Assembly (NCBI RefSeq): GCF_932526225.1
Contig: NC_064034.1
Span: 19,032,927-19,096,926 of the forward strand
Length of the DNA stretch: 64,000 nt
Source: Nematostella vectensis
Lineage: Eukaryota > Cnidaria > Anthozoa > Actiniaria > Edwardsiidae
Direction of reading: 5' to 3'
Shown: positions 11,118-22,198 of the stretch, one piece after another
Layout of the letters: each line of letters opens with the position of its first letter
Position numbering within the stretch: the first letter of the stretch is position 1
The notes under the pieces: model-generated
Told to the model about the DNA's origin: nothing
The model's database searches: none
What the model saw: only the letters and a program-made list of their open reading frames with translations
Position numbers and translations under genes: made by a program

Positions 11118-13374
11118 ATGGCTGCCTGTATGGACGATGAGCTTGACAACGCTCGTCTCGAGCAGCGTGATGAAGTTACTGTTTTGGAGTCAATTTTCGA
11201 AGACAGCCTTATTCAAGGAGCTAACCCAGACGAGGGCGAAGAGTTAGCCGAAGTGTCGTTTAGCTTGCTCGTGAGAGTTCATGCTCCTGTAGATAACGTG
11301 CTTGTGGAGGCGGTTATCCCAGTACAAGTGGACGAATATGTAGCTAACTCACCGAACCAAGATAGCATTCAAGGGGATAAAAACAAGGGTGATGCAAATG
11401 TGGCTGTGGGGGGTAGTGAGGAGCAGGATGGTTTCAACAAAGGTGATCCTGGTCAGGTGGGTGAGGAGATAAGTCCTGAGGGAGGGGATGTACAGCAGAT
11501 TGGTGTCATTCATGCCAGCATTGAAAAGCCTGCAGAAGAGGAGGGGCTTTTCCCTGGTAGGGAGAAAAGTGATGGAGGACAGCATTTCATTGGTGAGCCA
11601 GAGGGTTCTAGTGTCGCTGCCGCTGTACAAGGAATCAAGCCAAAACTTACTCGCCTCCTGTCAACCAAACACTGGCACATCCAATCAGAAGTCCAAGAGT
11701 TGACACCTATCAATCTCTGGTGCAAGTTTCCCCCACTTTATCCCTCCAAAGACATGCCTCAGTTCAGCCTCAGTTGTCTGTGGTTAACAAGTTTGCAGTT
11801 ACAGGAGCTAGCTAAACAGCTGGTCCGTATATGGGAGGAAAATACTAACATGCCTATTGTCTTCTTGTGGGCTGATTGGCTAAGTAATGAAGCTTGGGAG
11901 TTTTTGTATCTTGATCAGCACTTGATACTCAGGGAAGATGAAGGAGAAAAAGAAAGGATTGAAACCCCCTATTTTGCTATTGCTGCCAAGATCCCACTAG
12001 AGATGGCATTACTGGAGATCTTTGAGAATGATTTAAAATTCAAAAGAGAACAGTTCCTGCGATCAAGACACAGCTGTGACATCTGCATAGAGGAACTGGA
12101 TGCTGACAGCTTCTGTCTGCTTGATGAATGTGGGCATTACTGCTGTGTAGAATGCATGAGATATCATTGTGAGATGCATGTCAAGAATGGTACTGTAATG
12201 CAACTACTCTGTCCCATCCACAAATGTGAAGTGCCAATCTCACCATACACTTTACAAGAAGTCCTCCCTGAAGACCTATACACAAGATATGAACGCCTGA
12301 TGCTCAGCAAAACACTAGATTTGATGGGAGATATCTACTATTGCCCTCGATGCCATTCGGCTGTGGTCGCAGACGAGGAAGAGTCATCTCATCTTGCCCA
12401 TTGTGCCGTTTGCTTCTATGCTTTCTGCACGGAGTGCCAGGCCGCTTGGCACCATGGAAAGTCCTGCGACGATGAAGAGCTCCCAAAAACAGATCAAAAA
12501 AAGGAAAAAGTAAAAAATAGAAAGAAGAAAAAACTAACAGATGATTCCGAAGATAGTGATTATGGTCAAGCAGGAAATGGAAGGTATATGAGTAGCAGGG
12601 CCTTTATTCTGGCCATGAAAAGATGCGGGACTTATCGCTCTTGTCCAGCATGCAAAGTAGTCGTTGAGAAGACCACTGGATGTGACATGATGACTTGCTC
12701 TCAATGCAGAGCAAACTTCTGCTGGAGATGTGGTGAGTTTCTTTAACTTAGTACCCTTAATTCACAGAATTGCGGAACATTGGGTTGGTTCCCTTTGTAG
12801 CAGATATGGACCAGAGGGTGGGGCAGGGGATTTGGTTCCACAAGATTTGATTCAACTTACTACAATCTTATTAATTTAAGATAGCTAAAAAAATAGATCT
12901 TATATATCTTTTTAACCCCCTCCCCCATCCCACCCAGTTACATCCCTAAACCCCCCTTAATATTTATTTTTTTGTTCCTTGGCCCTATGTTGGAAATGTA
13001 ACCTAACCTGTTGCTTAACATTTATGACAAAATAACTTACATATTTTGATTGATTTTAAGGTAACCGAATCTCCAGCTACTCTCATTTTAGTGAATGCAA
13101 CACATCTCCTCCAATTTTAAGGAGAATGCCCCCAAGAGGACCTTCTAAAGGTGAACAAATCGAGGCTGAATTTAAAAAGAATAACCCAGGAGCACAGTTG
13201 CATTATAAGAACTGTGGTCGTTGCAAACAGAAAAATTTAAAACAGCAGAAGAATAACTTCATGCGATGCTGGGCGTGTAAAACGCAGTTTTGCTATCAAT
13301 GTGGCAAAACAATAGAAAATGGAATCAAGCATTTTGTAGCACCGAGCCCTTGCTCACAGCACTCAGATGACTAG
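11118..13374 (+). CDS. RNF14: RNF14-like RWD / RING-IBR-RING E3 ubiquitin ligase
   Basis: Two exons, 11118-12732 and 13061-13374, join in phase to give about 642 residues. The start is the ATG in AAAAATGGCTGCC. The N-terminus (LEQRDEVTVLESIFEDS) begins an RWD domain that is interrupted by a Gly/Glu-rich insert of roughly 100 residues before resuming (LWCKFPPLYPSKDMPQFSL). RING1 starts near residue 320 (CDICIEELDADSFCLLDECG), the IBR follows (CPRCHSAVV, CAVCFYAFCTECQ), then a charged linker, then RING2 near 509 (CPAC...TGCDMMTC). By homology with parkin-type ligases Cys522 should be the catalytic thioester residue. An extra cysteine module ends the protein (NCGRCKQKN, CWACKTQFCYQCG); from memory, human RNF14 (about 474 residues) lacks it. 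RBR ligases pass ubiquitin from an E2 to their own cysteine and then to substrate. Confidence 0.9.
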
Positions 13375-13378
13375 ATGA

Positions 13379-13440
13379 ATGTGGGATTGTGTGTAAAAAT
13401 ACACTGACTGTGGGATTGTGTGTAAAAATACACTGACTGA
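13379..13440. repeat. 31-bp direct duplication
   Basis: TGTGGGATTGTGTGTAAAAA plus TACACTGACTG occurs twice in direct succession immediately after the stop codon of the RNF14-like gene, hence in its 3' untranslated region. There are only two copies and they are almost identical, so the duplication is recent. Confidence 0.85.
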
Positions 13441-13914
13441 CAGCGGGAGACTTGATCTGTCAAAGAGCAAGTGTCAATTTGCAAATATTGGAATTAGAAT
13501 TTAAAAGTTAAAATTAAATAGCTTTGTCAATTATTTATTACAACCTAATAAGATGTCATTTTTTAAACAATTCATGTAACTATTTACAAATTATTTACAA
13601 GAACAAATACAGCACAAAATATATAATTTTTACAGCAAAACTAATTTTGCTCAATGGAATAATTTAGTAAAGGACCTTATAGTACTTTAACCTTCATGTT
13701 TGACCTATTGCCTAGAAGAATTAGCAGTCATTGAGAAAACGACAGGCGGTCCAATGGCTCTAGGTTTGTTTGGGCATAATGACAAATCTCACCACGATGG
13801 CAGGATTGTAACGGTGGGGGTGCACAGCCATGCCACTACTAGTCATTTCCTTATAATGTCAGAAAAAAAACTTCCTGCTTTTGTTAGCCTCCTGAGTCTT
13901 TGGACATAGGAAAA

Positions 13915-14061
13915 CATCATACTTCAAAGTGTTTAACTTGATGTAGGTATGACAACATAATGCAGTATCATACGACTCCAAAGTGTACATCATACTTCAA
14001 AGTGTTTAACTTGATGTAGGTATGACAACATAATGCAGTATCATACGACTCCAAAGTGTAC
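13915..14061. repeat. 73-bp tandem duplication covering the WDPCP stop codon
   Basis: Two near-identical 73-bp units lie head to tail. On the minus strand each contains GTACACTTTGGAGTCGTATG followed by A. In the upstream unit these are the last codons and stop of WDPCP (VHFGVV, stop at 14041-14043). The second unit (13968-13988) repeats them in the 3' untranslated region. The start of a third partial unit may follow at lower coordinates. Confidence 0.85.
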
Positions 14062-15872
14062 TATCTTGAGTGCTCCGCCTGGGGTTCCTGTGGATCCAGT
14101 TGGTGTGTTGGGATCACTTGAGGCCTGGTGACTAGGTCCTCCACTTCCTGTAGTTGAAAGTACTGCAGTGAGTATTTGTATAAAGGGCCAAGAGTGAAGA
14201 CCGACAGGCTTTTCAAAATCTCTCAACTCCTTCCTCCTCCCATGTTATGACACTTTTCCCTCCTCCCTCTATTCCATCCCAATTTTTCCTTCACCCTAAT
14301 TCAATCCTCTCCCTTCCTTATTAGATCCGCTAGTGCTTTCCATCCCCCTCCCTATACCAAGCAGGACAGAAGGGTTTCTGAAGATCCCACCTTTGGCATT
14401 GCTTCTGACAGGTGTGCTATGACTAGCAGGCCCTCTCCCTTGATGTTGGGATGGGGCGTGGTCATGGGGTAATGAGTAGTCTAGGTCATGCTGTGTGCCA
14501 CTGGGTGCCAGCCCATCTTCATCCTCGGGAGGGTAGTCTTCCTCATAGGACTCCTCGTCACATGATTCCCCAGTGTCTGGAAGAACATGCAGTATTTTAG
14601 CACGAGCAAGCATGTAGAGTTTACTTGCTGGTAGTGCTTTAAGAGGTAAAAACTGAGGGAGTACTGCTGATAATGTAACACATAAAAAGACATATTTTTG
14701 GTCAAAATATATCACCTAGTTTTATTGCATTAGACAAAATGAGGAATGCTTTAACATAGGGGCACATCTAAAGTTAAAGTAAAATTTTGTAGGAGCATTC
14801 TTTTTCGAAAAAGATGAATGATAAATAACTAACCTGATGTTGGCTCGCTGTCAATCTGTATTGCCCGTTGCTTGGCAACACCCGCAAGAGCACAATTCCC
14901 AACATCTGCTGCAAGGTAGTGGATATCCTGAAATGAAACAAAATGGAAACCAGCTTAATCAGAGCATTGCAAATGTTAAAATTTCCAACAAAACATTCAT
15001 GTCTAGAATTCAAAATGAGTGCTCCAAACACTGTCAAGCTTCATGGTTGGACGCAAATAATAGTAATTTTGTTGAACTGATCATGAGATGCATGCCATAA
15101 CTAACCATAAACAAATCCTTTGCCCCAATGTCTACAGCCAAGAGAAAAGCCTTCTCAAATCGCTTGTACCTGGAAAAAATACATTTTAAATCTGTACAAA
15201 GTTTACCAGTAGTCACAATGCATAATCCACCATTTCTCACCTGAGCAGATGATGGAAAAATCTTCGGGACAGTCGACTGATTGGGTCCCGGTACTGCAGG
15301 ACTGTTACATCCGACAGGGGGCGTGAGGGTGCATAGAAGCTCCCCAGGGTCTCCTCCAGAAGCCCCTCACGGATGGGGTTCAGTGGCAGCTTGAGGAGAT
15401 AGTTCATGATAAGGGACATGCAAGCAAAGCATGTGTTACCTTCTGTGTTCCAGTTCATGCTGTTCAGGAAGTTCACAGCCTAGGAGATGAAGTCAAGTTA
15501 TACAGGGTCACTAACCGACCCACTGATCATTCATTTGGCCTGCACTGGCCCAATGTCACAGCATGGACATACAGTAGGAGATGTTTCATAATATCCAAAA
15601 TGGCCTTATTACCACCCGTTTCCAAATAGGGCAAAGGAAAGATGTCCAAGGACATACAATAATGATCATGACCTAAAGCATGTACAGCATATCAGTACAC
15701 TGTATGAAAAGCTAAAAGGTCAAATGTAAGCATTATTAAAATGGCCTATCTTGGTGGTGAACAACAGCATGCTGTTAAAATATGAAAAGCAAACACTTCT
15801 CCTCCCATTACTCAGTTACATTGCTTAAATGCAATACTATTTAAACCAGCTTTCGATGGATTAGACCCACCA

Positions 15873-15927
<55 letters not shown>

Positions 15928-18900
15928 ATTTTAATTGGAGATTACCATTGACAGCTTACCTCCTCCCCCTGACTGTGTTTGATGTATTCAGAGGTTAATT
16001 CCACACACCCCAGTTTACCGTGACTCATGACACCCAACTCAACTCTCAGGAGACAAAGGGGACCCCTGTGTAACATGCAAAGTGAAATCTTATTAGAGGA
16101 AATTAGACATTTAAAATATCCATAAGTGCATACAAAAAATTGCAAACAAAATTTGGGAACCTTAATTACAGTATTGCTAAAAAGCTACAACATTTTGTCA
16201 CTTCATGAAGGCACCCAGAAAAGTGGAAAGGAAGAGAGGGCTAAACTCCCCCAGATTCAACTGGGGGAGTTGAATGTAGTAGCGTGTCAAAGATGGCAAG
16301 AGAAGAATGGGCTTCAGCCCCCTAGCCCCTCCCTCTCTGCACCCCTGAACCCCTTCCTCTCTGCACCCCCCCAGCCCCTCCCTCTCTGCACCCCCTAGCC
16401 CCTCCCTCTCTGCACCCCCAAGCCCCTCCCTCTCTGCACCCCCTAGCCCCTCCCTCTCTGCACCCCCAAGCCCCTCCCTCTCTGCACCCCCTAGCCCCTC
16501 CCTCTCTGTACCCCCAAGCCCCTCCCTCTCTGCACCCCCTAGCCCCTCCCTCTCTGCACCCCCAAGCCCCTCCCTCTCTGCACCCCCGAGACCCTCTCCT
16601 CTGCACCCCCACGCCTCTCCTCTCCAGCTCCAGGTTAAAAAAATAGACTTCAAGGCGAGATCTGTTAGTAATCTTTAAATAAATTTGGCCAGGATTTTAT
16701 TTTCTAGTTTGTCCAACATATGTTAACACTTGTGTGGTGGATTCAAACAAGAGGAAATTTGGCTGGATTTCACAAAACCCCTACCCCTCCTTATATACAT
16801 ACCTGTCAATTATGATGACCAGGTTGTCATGGCAACCAACACTACTTTCAGTAATGTTACTAACAGGTGCTTCACATGACCAGGACACTTTATCCAGCTT
16901 GATGGTATCCCTACAAATAAACATAGAATTCCATTAGAGATTGTTATTTACACCATCACTGCAACAGCCTATACCCTAGAGGGCTCAATGCAATGTGAAG
17001 TAGAACTTAGGGATAGTATGTGTGTAGGTTAGGGCTCACTGCAATGTGCAGTAGAACTTAAGGGAAGTATGTGTGTAGGTTAGGGCTCACTGCAATGTGC
17101 AGTAGAATTTACGGGAAGTATGTGTGTTGTAGAACTTACGGGAAGTATTTGAGTAGTAGAACCTATGGGAAGTACAGTATGTGTGTAGTAGGGCTTACGG
17201 GAAGTGTGTGTGTGGTAAAACTTACGGGAAGTATGTGTGTAGGTTCAGGACACTTTGTGGCTGAGGGTTCTCTGACAGGAGCTGGATCATAACAGGAGCT
17301 AGGGCCATGTCAAATACCTAAAACAAATTGATTTTTAAATGTTAAAATGTGAGATTATTAAAAAGTTTTGGATAAAGAAGAACATAACAAAGCAAGGCAT
17401 GATTGATATTACATGTTCCTGTTCACTGAACCATTAGTTCCTGTTCACTGAACCATCTTTTTGCAAATGTCAAAAATATGGTTCTTTTTGGGAATGTTTT
17501 GTGAGCATTGTGCATTGTTTCAGAGCTGTACTGTACCTGGATTTCTCCTCTTGCACTGCAGACAAGTATGATAGCATCAGCGGGGTGCCAACGGATGTGG
17601 TGAGGTGTCTAGAACAGAGAATAGCCAGGGTCACATACAAAGAACAACTACTGGTAAAAATGAAATACACTCAGCTCTAAATAGGACATTACCAAAATAA
17701 TACAAGTGTCGAGAACTGAACTTACAACTGCTGCTTTTGTCATTTGGGTGATTTTCCTATGGCCATCATACAACATCTAAAAAACACAAATTTTGGAAAG
17801 AGATTTTGAACACAACCGGTACATAAGTATGATCAAGGTGGGGGAGTCAGAAGCAAGTTAAAGGGTCAATGGTACATTCGCTACACTCGGTTACATAGAC
17901 TAAAATCGCCGCGCGTCTTTCAACTTGGTTCCGTGGCCCAGTGGTTAGCACCTTTGGCTCGTAAGCAAGCGCTTTGGGTTCAATTCCCGGCCGAGTCCTT
18001 TTTTATTTTTATTTTCTTCAAAACTCCAGTTTTAATTTTCTTTGTTCTTTTTTTCCAAGAGATTTTAAAAAAACTTTCGACATTTTGTAGAATAAAATGC
18101 AATTTTTATATGTTTTTCGAGAATAAAAATATATGGCGAAAAAACAAGATGGCGGCCATTTCCGCACGAGAACATGTTAATTTTGAACATTTTACAACAA
18201 ATGTAAAAGAAATTTCACTCAAAATTTTGATATTACCATTCTTAACAACTTAGTGCATGAGATTTTTGATTTTTAAAGAAATGAAAAAGTTATTACCAAA
18301 TATGTGGTTTTCGAAGAACATAAATATTCGCCATTTCTTGCAGTATCAAAATTTCGCAAATCCGATGCATGAAGTTTAAGAAATTAGTGATGTTAAAATA
18401 TTTCTGCAAAAAAAATATGTTAGATTTAAACAGTAGCTTCTCCGACACGTTTTTCTGTTCTGGGTCACGTGACCAGGGAGGGGTCAGATGGCGTCATCAC
18501 TTGTGTCATTTATGTCTAAAACACTTGTGTTGAAAGTTCCAAGAGATTTGACAAAAAACAGAAGCTTTTATAAAACAAACAAATTTATCTAGCAACCGAC
18601 TCAAAAGATAGTACCATAGGCCCTTAACACTACAAAAACCAGCATAATCATTCCATCAGTGCTTCTGTACTTGCTTACCACTGCCATATTAGTCAAGTAC
18701 AGAAGCCACAAAAGAGAAAAGGGCTGTCTATAGCTGGCAGGGGGAAACTCCCCGAAGTAGATCAGATCAGAAGTTCTCACCAATGTGCCATCTTGACATC
18801 CCAGGAGCAACTTGTCCTCTGCATGATTCCGCGCTTGGACGGCTACAGGAGCTGAAGATACATGGCACAAGCCATCAATAAACAATGGTTTGCATGACAA

Positions 18901-21900
18901 CAGTGTCTGATAAGGGAGTCTTACCATTTATAGGGATCGTTGTAACAGTAACCCTTTCAATCTGCCAAAGCAATGTGAGAAATAAGGTTACCTTGAAGTA
19001 AAAATAAATCCATTTGAAATATTACTACTTGAATTGCCATTTATGTATGCCGTGCTCCATTCTAGAGTGAATTCCATAACTTTTGGCTGACACCAAGACA
19101 TGGCGTGATTAGGATTAATGGATATAATATGTGTAAGTCAGCAAAAAGTGGGGGTGAGAATTCAACGTGTTCACTCCTGCTATGCCAGCCCCTGAGAAAG
19201 TATGCAAATTGAAAACTTACTTTGTTTTTAGTGTACTCATAAATGCAGTTATCAATACTGGAATCATCTGAGCCAGGAAGTGACTGTTCGACAGTGTGTA
19301 CATGATGTGGCTGATTAAAACTGAAAGGGAACAGAAGAAGCTAAGAAATCATGTGACTTTTTTGGTGGCAAACTCATTGACAAATTTTATTTTCTGTGAG
19401 AATAGAGTAAGTCACCTGTGTAAAGTACATCCTAATATATTAACATAGCAAAAGTCTTTATACCGTGAAATCAAAGTTATCGCTTCTTGTTTATTTAGGG
19501 TAACTGTTGATGAGAATATTGCTATATAGAGTATGGCTAATTACAGTTCCACTGTATAGTTCATTTAAGCTTATCATTTTTTTCTTTACCTAAATGCAAC
19601 ATGAACTGGGTCACATTCTGTTCTGCAGTAACACAAGATTTCAAGCTTGGACCTGATATAAGAAAAAAGGATTAACTTTCTGCTAAGATCTAGAGAGTTA
19701 TTTATCTTTGCTCTTACCCACTTATGCCAAATATAATTATGTTGGAGCGATCCCTCTCCCCTGTCAAAGGAGACCATGGCCATGCCTCTTCATTCTGTGT
19801 CGCCCACCAAACAAGTACCTAACATATAATCACAAGTCAGAGAAAAATCTGCTTCAAAGAAATTGGTCAGGGATGTCAATCTCTGGGCTTGACAAATAGA
19901 TTATTGAGATTTCAGAAATTTCTTTGCAATTATTTTGTTAATAAAGGGTTCCTTACTAATTCACACAACACAACATATAACAATGTTGTTTTCTAATAAG
20001 TGAAAAATTGGAGAAATCTGAACCAAACCCAGGAGACACAGGTACAAGGCCAAAATGTGTGATGTCTGGGGAGATGTAGGATAGTTCCTTTTTTAAATAC
20101 ATTGTAGCCTTATCAGAATTACCATTTCTTGCCGCTGGTTGACAGATAACCTGCGATCAATCTTTTTATTTGGTGGTCCAGGGAGCTCAGCAAATGACAT
20201 CTGATACCAAAAGATATTAATTACAGAAAGGTGGTGGATAGAGTATAACTACATACCAATAAGAAAAATGGAGGGTAACCCAACCTTAGGGTCTAATGCA
20301 GATAACCTCTCCAGCTTCTTGAAGTCCAGGCTTGGCTTCTTTCCAAGAGAAACAAAGAAAAGCTTTGCTTTGTCTTTGAAGGAAAATATGACAAAACTAT
20401 CTGTCAAAACAGCTGAAATAAAAAAAATAGAACTTGTAGCTACATGGCTTTTTTTTTTCATTGGGTACTAAAAAGCTTCCCTTTCAAAACAATTTTTTAG
20501 TTACATACCGTGACAGACATGATCTGGTATTTTGCCCACTAGCGACTTATCAATCAACACTTTCTCTAGATCTCCAGAGTTTTGGGACACCAGAAATGAG
20601 AGTAACGTCCCATTACTGAGCAATAACTAAAACAAAACATATATATTATTACAGTATTTAGTTTCTCTACTATTTAAGTCAGTTACAGTAGTTACATTAA
20701 AAAAAAATGAGTATTTTATAAAACTCATGATCACTATCATGCAACATGACAATCAAACCTGAAAGTTGTTGTTGATAAAAATACTTTAATGGCTTATGAT
20801 TAATAATTTTACTCGCCACATCCCATAAACATCAGAAGTATTGAATTAGAATTATGTGGATTTGATGGATCACAGAGGCCAGAACGTGTTTTATCAACTG
20901 GAAATTGCTAAGCATAAGACCAACAGGGTTTCTTGTGAATACCTGGAAATTTCTTAGGGTTCTCCATCGCGTACAGATCACTGAATAATTTTGTAAGCAT
21001 TCCTGTGAGAACAATCAAAATAAGATCAAGTAAGAATTTTTTTCCAAAGCAACACCATTACACTGGCAAAACCATAATAATAATAATAATAATAATAACA
21101 ATAATAATTGCATACACACTTTTTGCAAGGGTTGCTATAAGTTCAGATGAATTCTCTCACAAAAGTTTATGGTACCTCACACTCCTTCAGGTTGTCTCTA
21201 AGCCTGTCCGGTCTCTTGTTCCTTGGTGTCCAGGCAATTCCTCGCTCCTCTGCCCACTGTCTCTTGAGTTGTGCAAGCTTGTCTTCATTTCCTGACGTAG
21301 GGGTGCATCAGTAAGGTCATCAGTAAAAATACCAGATTTAGATTTAAAAAAACAGAGTACTTCATCATGGTTTTTACATTTGATCCAAATTCCGTGCTGT
21401 CAAAACCCTTTTGTTTGGTTTAGCAAATATCACATTACACTATATCCTTTTTTTCTTTCCCCTAAAAAGGGAAATTTTGACCAGAGAAATCAGCAAAACT
21501 GCTAAACCTATTTTTAGTATAATTTTTCCTGTCAAATTCATTTAACATAATCAAAAACACACCTGATGATTTGTCGTGATAACAGTGACTCCCGATATCT
21601 ATACCTGGAAAAGAGGTTATAAATGATAAGGCAAATTTTAAGCATTCTTATGTTGGTATGAACAAAATAACAACAACAACAACAACAAAACTATTAACAC
21701 TTCGCATCCCACAAACGTACAGCAATAGCTATAGGATAAACAGCAATAATAACAACATCAATTAGTAAAAGACAACACAGGGTCCTTTTACTGCGACCAT
21801 ACAATGCATAAGTTTGCTTAAAATTTAAAACTAATGTAAAATCTGGCGGTATTTTGGTGTTGTCTCCCCAAACACGAAAACGAACTCACCGACACCAGGC

Positions 21901-21950
21901 GCTAACTTCTTCAAAGTCCAGAAATGGACCTGCCCAAGTAAGCTTGCCAT
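14041..21950 (-). CDS. WDPCP: WDPCP (Fritz), planar cell polarity and ciliogenesis effector
   Basis: 22 exons on the minus strand: 21950-21890, 21604-21563, 21291-21176, 21002-20943, 20626-20509, 20412-20285, 20200-20123, 19818-19718, 19652-19590, 19320-19221, 18961-18925, 18851-18781, 17776-17726, 17608-17537, 17317-17226, 16910-16803, 16065-15960, 15479-15241, 15169-15106, 14927-14834, 14576-14358, 14162-14041. All joins keep phase and give about 713 residues, close to the roughly 746 of the human protein. The N-terminus [15 protein letters not shown] and the block [20 protein letters not shown] / [20 protein letters not shown] are diagnostic of Fritz. WD-like strands fill the first half; the last exons are acidic and end KIVHFGVV. 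Fritz works with Fuzzy and Inturned in the CPLANE complex at the ciliary base, controlling ciliogenesis and collective cell polarity. The gene is head to head with neurochondrin. Confidence 0.95.
15871..15929. repeat. (AAAT)n microsatellite
   Basis: About 14 uninterrupted copies of AAAT lie in a WDPCP intron. Confidence 0.95.
16320..16615. repeat. 24-bp C-rich minisatellite
   Basis: About twelve copies of AGCCCCTCCCTCTCTGCACC plus CCCT/CCCA occur in a WDPCP intron. Units alternate between CCCCT and CCCCA junctions, suggesting a 48-bp higher-order unit. Because 24 is a multiple of three, the minus strand stays open (an eight-residue Arg-Glu-Gly-Leu-Gly-type repeat); this is a shadow frame, not a gene. 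Confidence 0.93.
16985..17225. repeat. Degenerate repeat of a WDPCP splice-donor boundary
   Basis: Several copies of (C)TTACGGGAAGTATGTGTGT lie next to the real donor at 17225/17226. Read on the minus strand, each reproduces the last bases of exon 17226-17317 and its GTAAG donor. Copies with intact GTAAG are at 17140 and 17199 in addition to the true one; 17113 has GTAAA and others are decayed. A second level of repetition (TTAGGGCTCACTGCAATGTG) repeats in the distal part. A decoy donor would read straight into a TAA. Confidence 0.8.
17927..18007 (+). repeat. tRNA-like (SINE-head) sequence
   Basis: The segment has a good RNA polymerase III A box (TGGCCCAGTGG), a B box (GGGTTCAATTCCC) at tRNA spacing, a CTCGTAA loop resembling a threonine (CGT) anticodon loop, and a T-run directly after. 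The acceptor ends pair at only about five of seven positions, the anticodon stem has a mismatch and no CCA is encoded. It is better read as a tRNA pseudogene or the head of a tRNA-derived SINE inside a WDPCP intron than as a working tRNA. Confidence 0.55.
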
Positions 21951-22198
21951 TTTCACACTTCTATTTAACAGCTAAGTCTCACATTTTTGTCAGTTGAATG
22001 CCAGGAAATTCCATCTGCATTTTGTTTATCAAACTGACAACACTTTGAGGCGCCATTTTGATTCCAATATCGAGCCCGTGGTGTTCAAGCAGCGGATAAC
22101 ATTTTAAAAGCACGTGTCAAGATGGCGACCGTAACGTGAAGACGTACAGTTGACGTTTCTAACGAAAATTCGCCTTTACACTTACTCATTCGTTCAAA
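21951..22198. promoter_or_regulatory. Bidirectional promoter of WDPCP and neurochondrin
   Basis: Only 248 bp separate the two divergent start codons. The interval contains YY1-like words on both strands (AAGATGGCGAC at 22119-22129; the complement of AAAATGGCG near 22052) and an E-box CACGTG at 22111-22116. There is no TATA box. This is typical of a housekeeping bidirectional promoter; factor use is inferred from motif only. Confidence 0.7.

Noticed and set aside
16198..16653. Gly/Arg/Glu repeat frame on the minus strand
   Set aside because: It is created by a 24-bp minisatellite whose period is a multiple of three; it lies in a WDPCP intron.
17927..17998. Functional threonine tRNA
   Set aside because: Acceptor and anticodon stems have mismatches; a SINE head or tRNA pseudogene fits better.
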